DNA of 30,639 nucleotides, taken from the NCBI GenBank assembly GCA_035315885.1, contig DATFXM010000012.1, positions 1 to 30,639 on the forward strand. Direction: 5' to 3'. Under the pieces are notes generated by a model that was not told the DNA's origin, searched no databases, and was given only the letters and a program-made list of their open reading frames with translations. The stretch comes from DATFXM01 sp035315885. Its GTDB lineage: Bacteria > Acidobacteriota > Blastocatellia > UBA7656. This document shows positions 7,895 to 16,355 of the stretch, piece after piece. The position numbers and the translations under genes were made by a program. The number at the start of each line of letters is the position of its first letter. Position 1 is the stretch's first letter.

Positions 7895-10800
7895 TCACTT
7901 CCTGAACAGGGCGTTAACCTGCGCTCCGTTTCCGTTTCGAAACGTTATCGTTACCAGAACACCAGGCCTTACCGCCTGGCCGATGCTCGACCCGTTACGC
8001 AGGCTTCCGGTCTGCGTGACACGAGCGCCTCTGACCCGGGCCGGCTCGTTGAACTCTACACCGTCGATCAGGACCTGCACCGGTTTGATGAATCCGGAAC
8101 CGATCGCGGTCAGTTTCGTATCGGTGACTCTGATCGACGCTATTGTCGGCGGCGCGGGTCTGTTGACTACGGCAGTAATCACCGCGGAGTTGTCGTTCTC
8201 CGAGTTGTGGTCGGCATCGCTCCTGATCGTCGGCGCAAACCTTATCGCCGTTCCGGCGACGGCATCCGGTTTCAACCTGAGGCCAATCCGGAAGGTATCC
8301 GATTCGAGCGGCGGCATGGAGAGCAACCTGTTGAGTTCAACAATCCGTCCCGGCCCGGCGGGCGGAAAGGAGCAGTCCCAACCCGTCAGGCAAGCGCCCG
8401 TCTCGAAGTTTGTATCGATAGGCACGGGCAACTCAATTTTGACGCCGGTTGCGGCGGCGGGCCCGAGGTTGGTGAGGGTCAAGGTGTAATTGAGCAGGTC
8501 GCCCGGAAAGGCAGTTGAGGGCCCGGTCGTCTCAAGCAACAGGTCGGCGTTGTTCGGCGGCTTCAAGGTCACTCGTGTTCGAACCTCTGCCGAGTTGTTG
8601 TTGGGGTCGCGGTCCGGGGTGCTGCTCGAGACCCTCGCGACGCTGGAGATGGTGGTGCCGTCGGGTGCGTCTGCATCGACCGTGACTGCAAACTCGAAGA
8701 GGGCCGAGTCCCCGACCGATAGCGTGGCAGTCCTGCAGATGATGACCCCTGTCGAGCCCGCACGCGGAAACTCGCAGCTCCAATCGGAGCGGGCAGATCC
8801 GAGGGCTGCTTTGAAGACTGTATGTAGGGGGACACCGATCGTAACTATTGCGTCAGTGGCCGGTCTTGGGCCGCTGTTCGAGACCATGACGTCGTATTTC
8901 AGCTCGTCGCCGGGCGCGACCGCACCGAGGGTCCGGTTGGATATGGCGAGGTCGGCGCTGTTCGACTCGACGCACGGGGAGAACTCGGACGTGTTGCCGA
9001 AGGTGGTGTCGCTCGACGAGGTGACGTCCCTCGCCGTTGCGTTGATGAAAGAGCCGGGGGTCGAGGCGGCAAACACGACGGTAAACGTCGCGTTGCCGTC
9101 ACCACCGGTCCTTATTGTCGTGCTGCCTATGAACTGTTGCCCGCGCGTAGCGCATGAACCTGGGACTGGAGCCTGGGTTGGCGCCGAATCGGGAGTATTC
9201 GCGAAGAACTCGATCTCGAAATCATGGCCGGCGAGGCTATTCAAGGATCCCGAGATGGTTGTATTCAGGTCGTCGCTCGAGGCAGAGTCGAGGATGGGGA
9301 AGTTTTGAACGTCGTTGGCGCCGGTATCGGTGTCGCCCTCATCATTGGGACTCACTCCAGGCAGGTCGATATCAATCCCGAGCCCGCCGTTTGTGAAGAT
9401 AGAATTTGCGGAGATGGTGATTTGGGTCGCGGCCGCGGCAGCGCCACGGTTCGGTACGGCCACACCGGTTGCTCGGTTGAAGCCTATCACATTGTCTTCG
9501 ACGAAGTGTTTGGACGTGTTCGTGCCGTTCTCTACCAAAACCCCGTTCAATCCGTTGCCCAAAGCGTGCATTCCGGTGCTGTCCGTGCCTATCGAGTTTC
9601 CGGTTATGTGATTTTCTGCTGTCTCCCCCTGGGCTTCTCCATTAATGGTCACGCCATTGCGTCCATTTCCCGAGATGGTGTTGCCGGTAATCCTGCAACT
9701 GAAACTTCCCGCGAAAGTTACTCCATCCAGAGCATTGCCAATACTCGTGGTTCCGGTGACATCTGTCCCAATGAGATTTCCCCCAATGACCACGTTCATT
9801 CCGGTGAATCTAACCCCGCGAACAAGGCGCACTCCGTTTTGGCCATTAGCAGAAATCACGTTTCGCGCCGCACCAGGCCCTCCTATTGCGCCCCCGGCCT
9901 GCTCATCGAAGGCGATGCCGTTGGCTCCGTTCCCCATAGCTCCAGCGCCGGTGACATCGAGTCCCACGAAGTTGCCAAACACAAATAGAGGCGTTGGGAT
10001 GCCCGATGCGTTGGCTATGCCCGTATTTTGATTTCCAGATATGATGTTGCCCGCGCCCGGTGCGGCCCCACCAAGTGTGTTCTCGCCCGGGGTGCCGGTT
10101 TGAACACCAATAGAATTTTTGACTGCCACCTTACCGGTGACGTCGGCGCCTATCAAGTTGCCTTGAATCACGTTCGTGGCCGAGAAAGGTTCCAGTTTCA
10201 CGCCAATCGTGTTGCCAGAGATAACGTTACCCACACCTGGGGCGGTCCCGCCGATGATGTTGTTGAAGCCGTTCGAGATCAAAACGCCGAAGCCGTTCCC
10301 CACCGGCCGGGTCCCACTCAGATCAGTGCCAATGAAGCAGCCCTCTACACGGTTACTCGAGCCTCCATTTATGAACACGCCACTGTTTTCAGGAGGAAAA
10401 AACCCGTTGATGACCAGCTCTCTAACAACACAGTTGTTCGATCGGATCACAAGGCCGCCGACCACAAACGGGCTGGGGCCGGCGATTCTGCGTCCATTCA
10501 ATTCGATCGGGCCGGTACCATTGCTCGGCGCATCGCCCGTATCGATCTCGCCACCATCTATGGTCATTGTCTTAACGATATCGGGCAATGGCGACGTGAC
10601 GGCAATCGTATGCGGCGTATGCGGCGTGGCGCCCGCAATCCCGAACCTGATCAAGCTGGAGGACCCCGGCATGCCCGTCACCTGCGCGCGCTCGGCGTCA
10701 CTCAGGCTAGAAAGCAACAACGTCCCATTCGCAATTCTGATTGCTTCACGTAGAGTCAATTCGCCGTCGCCTACGGTACCTGGATCATCAGCGCTGTTGA

Positions 10801-12346
10801 CGGTAATGACCAGGTCGGGGGCGGTAGCCAGTAGCGAGGGCAGACTTCGACCAGACTGAAGCACGACCAGATCGCTCAACCCATCCGCGTTCAGCCGCAT
10901 TGGCAGCGCGGCAACTGGCGTCTCGCTCGTCTCGAGAGCGATGCTGACGCCCGGTGTCGTGCGCTCGCTCAATCGCTTTGATTGGAAGGCATCGTCTCGA
11001 GCCTTCCGTGGATGCGTGAGCACCCGCAGCTCGCCGCGAGACCTGTCGCCGATCAGCAGGTCGTCGCCAGATCCCGAAACCTGCAAACATGCCAGAAGCC
11101 TTTCCGCTGCGACGCCTGACCCCAGGTCTTCGACGCGCCATCGCGAAATCTCTTTTGTCGCTGCTCTCCCCGCTTCTGTCTCCGCGACTTCCCCGGCGGT
11201 TGTACCAATCGGCCGTTCCGATCCGTCGGTCAACACGTAAGCCGACCCGTCTTCGGACAACGCGATGATATCCGGCCGGAGATCGCCCGCATAATCACCG
11301 ATCAACGCCGACTTCAGGGTGAACGGAAACCGGCGCCGTGACACCTTCGCCGGGCCGACTGCCTTTCGATCCTCCTCGCGAAGCTCCAGCTTTCGATCCC
11401 GTCCGTGGACCACGATCAAATCACGTCCCGCGGTTACCGCGATGTCGGTGTAGAAGTCGTCGTCCAACTGAGCGACGTTCAAAGACGTCGCCTCCGCGCT
11501 CAGGGGGATTTCCTCCGGCGTGCTGTTCAATGCGCCCTTTGGTCCCTGAAACACCAGCAGTCGCGCTCCCTGACCGGTGCTTATCGCAACCGCGAGATCC
11601 TCGAGTCCGTCGCGCCGGTTCAAGTCTCCAGTCACCAGGGCGGTCGCGGTTCCGGGCAGCGAGACAGCTCTCGGCGATCCAAAGCTACCGTGGCCGTCTC
11701 CGCGCAGCACCCAAAGCTTGTCGCTCCCTAGAGCCGCGGCAACTACATCCCAATGGCCGTCGCAGTCGAAGTCCCCGGTGCCGATGAATTCAGCCGCTAT
11801 CGGCAACTCGAAGACTCGAACCGGCGATAGAAACGGGGCTGCGGTGAATTCGCCGGCGGCCTGTCGCGTACGCGCTTGTCGGGTATCAGGGTAGATCGAG
11901 TCAACGTTGCCGCGATAGAGGCTGATAATCCCCCGCCCCTGGTATTCGTACCCGCAGACCAAATCGCGTACGCCGTCCTCATCGAAGTCGGCAGATGCGA
12001 GAGAGAGAGGTTGGGCGCGATTCTCCTCAATTGCCTCCACAAGCGGCTTCGGCCCGGAAAGTTCGGTGATTATCTCGTGGCCGTCCGTGAGATTGATCAC
12101 CGGTTGCCCTCGACTCGAAGCACGAATCGAGACTTCGTCGCTCAACCGTGTCTTTAGAAGTGGCGCCGGCTTCTCAATCGCGCCGGTCGCGACGGCTCTC
12201 CTGCCATTGGTCCAGGCCTTGACGCCGGCAAGGAAGGAAAAGAGCAATACAATAAGAAGGAAGGAACATTGCCGGCCCGTTGATACGCCGCGGCATCTGC
12301 CTCGCCCACCGCGGCAATAGCCTGGGGGTTTCAATCGAAATAGCAT
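7895..12346 (-). CDS. Giant secreted protein: FG-GAP repeats, CSLREA, beta-helix, two DUF11-like domains, C-terminal IPT/TIG-like domain
   Basis: The open frame extends into the neighbouring gene, but ATG 12346 has AGGAGG at 12353-12358, giving 1483 aa. A hydrophobic export segment (SFLLIVLLFSFLAGVKAW) lies at residues 27-45. Residues 110-500 contain FG-GAP/VCBS-type calcium-loop repeats (ADFDEDGVRDLV, GDFDCDGHWDVV, GDLNRRDGLEDLAV, LDDDFYTDIAV, GDYAGDLRPDII). About 513-545 is a CSLREA segment (VNSADDPGTVGDGELTLREA). About 625-995 is a right-handed beta-helix with repeated GNLIGTDVTG and NVISGN units. Two DUF11-like beta-sandwiches begin near 1129 and 1264. Residues 1394-1483 look like an IPT/TIG-type domain. 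It is probably exported and involved in surface or polysaccharide interaction; no catalytic residues can be assigned. It starts 32 bases after the TonB-receptor gene and is likely in the same operon. Confidence 0.88.
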   Translation of the reverse strand: MLFRLKPPGYCRGGRGRCRGVSTGRQCSFLLIVLLFSFLAGVKAWTNGRRAVATGAIEKPAPLLKTRLSDEVSIRASSRGQPVINLTDGHEIITELSGPKPLVEAIEENRAQPLSLASADFDEDGVRDLVCGYEYQGRGIISLYRGNVDSIYPDTRQARTRQAAGEFTAAPFLSPVRVFELPIAAEFIGTGDFDCDGHWDVVAAALGSDKLWVLRGDGHGSFGSPRAVSLPGTATALVTGDLNRRDGLEDLAVAISTGQGARLLVFQGPKGALNSTPEEIPLSAEATSLNVAQLDDDFYTDIAVTAGRDLIVVHGRDRKLELREEDRKAVGPAKVSRRRFPFTLKSALIGDYAGDLRPDIIALSEDGSAYVLTDGSERPIGTTAGEVAETEAGRAATKEISRWRVEDLGSGVAAERLLACLQVSGSGDDLLIGDRSRGELRVLTHPRKARDDAFQSKRLSERTTPGVSIALETSETPVAALPMRLNADGLSDLVVLQSGRSLPSLLATAPDLVITVNSADDPGTVGDGELTLREAIRIANGTLLLSSLSDAERAQVTGMPGSSSLIRFGIAGATPHTPHTIAVTSPLPDIVKTMTIDGGEIDTGDAPSNGTGPIELNGRRIAGPSPFVVGGLVIRSNNCVVRELVINGFFPPENSGVFINGGSSNRVEGCFIGTDLSGTRPVGNGFGVLISNGFNNIIGGTAPGVGNVISGNTIGVKLEPFSATNVIQGNLIGADVTGKVAVKNSIGVQTGTPGENTLGGAAPGAGNIISGNQNTGIANASGIPTPLFVFGNFVGLDVTGAGAMGNGANGIAFDEQAGGAIGGPGAARNVISANGQNGVRLVRGVRFTGMNVVIGGNLIGTDVTGTTSIGNALDGVTFAGSFSCRITGNTISGNGRNGVTINGEAQGETAENHITGNSIGTDSTGMHALGNGLNGVLVENGTNTSKHFVEDNVIGFNRATGVAVPNRGAAAAATQITISANSIFTNGGLGIDIDLPGVSPNDEGDTDTGANDVQNFPILDSASSDDLNTTISGSLNSLAGHDFEIEFFANTPDSAPTQAPVPGSCATRGQQFIGSTTIRTGGDGNATFTVVFAASTPGSFINATARDVTSSSDTTFGNTSEFSPCVESNSADLAISNRTLGAVAPGDELKYDVMVSNSGPRPATDAIVTIGVPLHTVFKAALGSARSDWSCEFPRAGSTGVIICRTATLSVGDSALFEFAVTVDADAPDGTTISSVARVSSSTPDRDPNNNSAEVRTRVTLKPPNNADLLLETTGPSTAFPGDLLNYTLTLTNLGPAAATGVKIELPVPIDTNFETGACLTGWDCSFPPAGPGRIVELNRLLSMPPLESDTFRIGLRLKPDAVAGTAIRFAPTIRSDADHNSENDNSAVITAVVNRPAPPTIASIRVTDTKLTAIGSGFIKPVQVLIDGVEFNEPARVRGARVTQTGSLRNGSSIGQAVRPGVLVTITFRNGNGAQVNALFRK

Positions 12347-12352
12347 CGGAGA

Positions 12353-12358
12353 CCTCCT
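12353..12358 (-). promoter_or_regulatory. Ribosome-binding site AGGAGG of the beta-helix gene
   Basis: On the minus strand AGGAGG stands six bases before ATG 12346. This decides the start and excludes the 59-codon N-terminal extension that would overlap the receptor gene. Confidence 0.8.
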
Positions 12359-12378
12359 GCTTCCTCGATCGACGCTCC

Positions 12379-15300
12379 TCAGAAGGTGTACTTCACTGCG
12401 AACTGAATCACGCGCGCCGGCGTGACAGTTTGGGTCGCCGAGCCAAAGCCGGGCGCGCCGATCACTCGAACCGGCAACCCGAAGTTCGACCGGTTGAACA
12501 GATTGAAGAACTCGGTCCGCCACTCCAGGTTCTGCCGCTCGGTGAACGAAAATCTCTTGGTAAGGGCCAGGTCAAGAGTCACCAGGCCATCGCCTCGAGC
12601 CGTATTCCGCCCGACCGCTCCGTTCCTGGTGAGATCGAAGAAGTCGTTAACGCTTTTCCCCTCCTCGACGGCGACTTTCTCGCGGCGGTGCCCGCTGAAG
12701 AAGATTAGACCGTCGGTAGTTGATGACCGATCGGACAGGTTACCGTCGAGATTCGCATCAACCGGGACATTGAGCGTGAAGGGTTGACCTGTGTGCGCTT
12801 GAAAGATCGAACTCAACTGCCAGCCTCCCAGCACTCGCGCGGCCCCAGCCTTTCCGTTGCGAAAGAAAGGCAGGTCCCAGATCAGCGACAAGGTCACTCG
12901 ATGGCGCACGTCGAAGTTTGCGCTTGCCCGCTCGGCGCGTAGATTCGTTGAGTCCTGGGCAATCACCGGTGCGCCTGAAATCGGAAACACATCCGAGACG
13001 TCGTCCATCGCGTGCGACCAGGTGTATGCGGCGGTGAACAGGTAGCCGCGACCATAGCGTTTGCGAGCCTCGAGCTGAAGCGCGTGATAGGTCGAGTTGG
13101 CTGAGTTCTCGAAGATTTGATACGGCCCGAGGTTCGGTTCGGGCCGCGCTACGCGAGCGCTCCCCGCAAGCACCTGCGGGGCGGGAAGTTTGCCCCGTGC
13201 ATCCCTGTTGACCAGGAAAACTGCCGTGGTCGGATAGGGCCCGAGGTTTGGAGTGGTCAATCGAGTCAGTTTGGTGCCCCTCGTTCCCACATAAGCCGCG
13301 GAAAACAGATAGTCTCCAAACAGCTCGCGCTCAACGGTGACGTGCCACTGCTGGCCGTAAGGAGTGCGCAGCCGTTTGTCGGGCAGCGTGAACGCCAATC
13401 CGCCGCCTTGTTGAATGAAGAGCTGGCCGATCAAAGCGACGAAGTCGTCCGCCGTCCCTCCGAACTGGTTGCATGCGCCAAACCTGTTGCACGGATCCTT
13501 CCTGAGCAGATCCACTGGATTTGTAAAGACCGGTGGGTTGGTTCCTGGAATCACTGCTATCTGAACAAAAGCCGGGTTGTTGAGAGTGCGACCATTAAAC
13601 CCCAACACTGACGGATCAATGTTGAGCGGGATCTCCCGCGGAAACACGTTGCGCGACTGGCTGACAACCGCCCCGACCACCGCGTCATAGTAAATGCCGT
13701 AACCAGCGCGGACCGATGTCTTCTCGTTTGTTCCCGGAGCCCACGCTAGACCCACGTGAGGACCAAAGTCGTTGTAGTCCGGGTCGTAGATCCCGGCGCG
13801 GCCGCCGAGAACGAGCCGATATGCTGCCACCACCGCAAGAAACCGATTCGTCCGGTCCGCGGAGTCGAAGCGCGACTTGCCCGCTTCAGGCAAGTCCGTC
13901 AGCGCCAGGTTGTCCTCAATCCTGTTGTTGACGTCGTGCGGCACGGTGCTGTGTTCCCAGCGGAGCCCATAGTCAATCGTGAAGCCAGGGTGGACGCGCC
14001 AGTTGTCATTGAAGAACAGGTGATACTCGGTGAAGCGCAAACCGATCGTCGAGTCCGGGACGCCGCGTGTCACCGTCTGAAGAATCGAAGAGGCAAGACC
14101 CAGGCTGGCTAACTCCACGCCGGACATTGTCACGGGAGGACCCTTCTGGATGAACTCGTCTTGCCCGTTATTCGCAGGCTTGAGTTTTCCAAAGACGAGC
14201 AAGCCACTCCCGAAAACAACCTGAGGCCTATACAGGCGGTCCAGGTTGCTATTCAACTGGTATCGTCGAATGTCGCCGCCAAACTTGATTGAGTGTTCTC
14301 GGACGTACCACGAGATCGTGTCTGCAAACTGAAAGGTATTGCTCGACCTCTCTTGTGGAAAATAGAAGGTGTCGACACCCACCGGGCTGAACGGTTCGAT
14401 CGCCAGTTCTCCGATGGGTCCGGTCAAAGCATCGGCCGTATCCCCAGTGAAGACGAACCGGGTGTCCGAATGTTCGGATAGCTCCAGCCGAGTTCGCCCA
14501 AACGAGAAGCGGGCTAGATTGAACAGCCGGTTTGACAGCTCGCTGTCATAGATCAATGAGAGGTTGTGTGACCTCGTGCGCGCAACCAGCGTCGAGTTGA
14601 TCGCGCCGTTGACGCTGGGCAGATCGCGGCGGTCATCGGCGAAGTTGTACCGGGCATTAAACTGGCCGGACAGCGGCGCGCGCTGTGTGATTCGGAATGA
14701 CGCGAGGCTACCTTCGCCGTCGAAGGGGAGGGTTTGGGTGAATGTGTTGTCGCCATAAGGTCCGCCGGCATTGTTCGGCTGAGGGTAGAGCGAAAGTATA
14801 GCGCGGCCCAAAGGCGTTGCCCGTTTGTATCTGATCGGCTCGGCGTCGGGCGCCGGCGGTACCAGGAAGCTTTGCCCGCCCAGGAAGCTCCTCTCGTCCT
14901 GACGCGGCACCGCGAAGTGCTGTTCGGTCGATGCGCGCGTTTGGTCGTGTTCGAAACTCCCGAAGAAGTGGGTTCGGCTGGAGACAATTGGTCCCCCAAA
15001 AACGAACCCGAGCTGGGTGCGGGTAAAGGGATCCTTTCCCTCTAGATAGTCGAAGAAGTTGCGTGCGCTCAATCTTGAATCGGCTAGGTACGCGTAAGCC
15101 TGTCCGTGAAAGCCCTTTCCTCCGTAATTTGATACCGCGTTCACCTGCCCCCCCATGTTTCGGCCAAGCTCCGCGTCCCAAAGCAACGTCGAGATGGAAA
15201 CCTCTCGGATCGACTCGAGTGATTGTGGAACCAGCGCGACAAACCCCTGTCGTCGCACTCCAACGTCGGGGTCATTGTTGTCCGAACCGTCAACTGAGAA

Positions 15301-16236
15301 GGTGTTTGAACGGGCGCGCGATCCGTTCACGGAAAACTGGCCCGCGGTCCCGATGCCAAATCCCACTCCGGGTCCGCGCACGCCCGGCGTGAAAGGGGGC
15401 GGTGCTACCCCGGCCAGCAGAAAGGCGAGCTCATCAAAACTGCGCATTGTCGAACTGGCTCCCACCGGCAGCGAATGCAGTTGCAGGTCTACGAAGTTGC
15501 CGGTTCGGGAGACGTCTGCGGTGTGCGCCAAGCCGGCGATCTTTTCGCCCTGGGCGGGTGTCGCGGCCGGCGTCAGGATTTGTGCTGCCGGGCCTGGCTC
15601 CGGACCGACGCCTTCCAGAGTGATGGTTGACGCGCGAACGTGCTCTTCCCCGAGCTCGACCGGAAGGCTCTGCGCGCCTTCTCCCGGCCCGTCACTCGAT
15701 GAAGCGGTGATGACATATAGGCCGGTGGGCAAATCGTCGATGCCGTATTCGCCCAGTCGATCCGTCTGGGCGAATCGAACGAGGGCAGAACCTTGTTTGG
15801 CCACCATTATTGTGGCCCCAGCCAAAGCATTCTGAAGTCGGTCGACTACGGCACCATGGAGTGTGACCTTCAGAAGGGTCAGTTCCGGAAACCTGACCTC
15901 GTTCTTTTGGTTGAATTGCACTGGGAACGACTTAATGATCCGGTCGACGTATCCGTCCTTGTGCCCGATCAAGGTGTACTTCCCGGCGGGAAGATAAGGA
16001 CGGCTATAGTAGCCGGTATCATCGGTGAGGACTGCTCGCCTGTTTTCATCTTCCTCGTTGACGATTGTCACTTTGGCACCGGCTATTCCGGTCCCATCTT
16101 TCTCCAACACTTTGCCGAAAACTGTGCCCGAGGTCGTTTGCGCCGGCGCGGGCCAGGGATGAGCCAGGAGAAGACCAACAGCGAGAGTGGAGACGACCTT
16201 AAGTCGAATGGCGGTCGGCGAAAGACTGATCCTCAT
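12379..16236 (-). CDS. Oar-like TonB-dependent outer-membrane receptor with two carboxypeptidase-regulatory-like domains
   Basis: 1285 aa from ATG 16236; an upstream in-frame extension of 32 codons lacks a signal peptide at its start. Residues 1-33 form a Sec signal (VVSTLAVGLLLAHPWPAPAQ). Two carboxypeptidase-regulatory-like beta-sandwiches follow: SGTVFGKVLEKDGTGIAGAK through TLIGHKDGY, and LHGAVVDRLQNALAGATIMV through YVITAS. A plug region contains FSVNGSRARSNTFSVDGSDN, typical of Oar receptors. The rest is a beta-barrel with many aromatic strands, ending VKYTF with the terminal Phe of outer-membrane barrels. Such receptors import ligands with TonB energy or act in adhesion; the ligand is unknown. 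It lies 119 bases downstream of the Ser/Thr kinase and 32 bases before the beta-helix gene, all in the same direction. No SusD-like partner is present. Confidence 0.94.
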   Translation of the reverse strand: MRISLSPTAIRLKVVSTLAVGLLLAHPWPAPAQTTSGTVFGKVLEKDGTGIAGAKVTIVNEEDENRRAVLTDDTGYYSRPYLPAGKYTLIGHKDGYVDRIIKSFPVQFNQKNEVRFPELTLLKVTLHGAVVDRLQNALAGATIMVAKQGSALVRFAQTDRLGEYGIDDLPTGLYVITASSSDGPGEGAQSLPVELGEEHVRASTITLEGVGPEPGPAAQILTPAATPAQGEKIAGLAHTADVSRTGNFVDLQLHSLPVGASSTMRSFDELAFLLAGVAPPPFTPGVRGPGVGFGIGTAGQFSVNGSRARSNTFSVDGSDNNDPDVGVRRQGFVALVPQSLESIREVSISTLLWDAELGRNMGGQVNAVSNYGGKGFHGQAYAYLADSRLSARNFFDYLEGKDPFTRTQLGFVFGGPIVSSRTHFFGSFEHDQTRASTEQHFAVPRQDERSFLGGQSFLVPPAPDAEPIRYKRATPLGRAILSLYPQPNNAGGPYGDNTFTQTLPFDGEGSLASFRITQRAPLSGQFNARYNFADDRRDLPSVNGAINSTLVARTRSHNLSLIYDSELSNRLFNLARFSFGRTRLELSEHSDTRFVFTGDTADALTGPIGELAIEPFSPVGVDTFYFPQERSSNTFQFADTISWYVREHSIKFGGDIRRYQLNSNLDRLYRPQVVFGSGLLVFGKLKPANNGQDEFIQKGPPVTMSGVELASLGLASSILQTVTRGVPDSTIGLRFTEYHLFFNDNWRVHPGFTIDYGLRWEHSTVPHDVNNRIEDNLALTDLPEAGKSRFDSADRTNRFLAVVAAYRLVLGGRAGIYDPDYNDFGPHVGLAWAPGTNEKTSVRAGYGIYYDAVVGAVVSQSRNVFPREIPLNIDPSVLGFNGRTLNNPAFVQIAVIPGTNPPVFTNPVDLLRKDPCNRFGACNQFGGTADDFVALIGQLFIQQGGGLAFTLPDKRLRTPYGQQWHVTVERELFGDYLFSAAYVGTRGTKLTRLTTPNLGPYPTTAVFLVNRDARGKLPAPQVLAGSARVARPEPNLGPYQIFENSANSTYHALQLEARKRYGRGYLFTAAYTWSHAMDDVSDVFPISGAPVIAQDSTNLRAERASANFDVRHRVTLSLIWDLPFFRNGKAGAARVLGGWQLSSIFQAHTGQPFTLNVPVDANLDGNLSDRSSTTDGLIFFSGHRREKVAVEEGKSVNDFFDLTRNGAVGRNTARGDGLVTLDLALTKRFSFTERQNLEWRTEFFNLFNRSNFGLPVRVIGAPGFGSATQTVTPARVIQFAVKYTF

Positions 16237-16355
16237 ACAAGAACCTGCCGGAGTGGCCTCCTGAACAGGGCAACCCGGCTCGCGGCACCTAGATCTGAAA
16301 CTCGAGCTGTACCTCACGACGCGGCCCGGCACTCACCGGGCTGGTGGAACGCCGC

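Noticed and set aside
7737..10859. Several plus-strand open frames of 227-272 residues (7737-8489, 8490-9308, 9224-9988, 10028-10753, 10176-10859)
   Set aside because: They are antisense to the beta-helix gene, whose domains are clear; the frames arise from its GC-rich codons.
12347..12523. N-terminal extension of the beta-helix protein overlapping the receptor gene
   Set aside because: A strong AGGAGG before ATG 12346, followed by an export signal, gives a better start without overlap.
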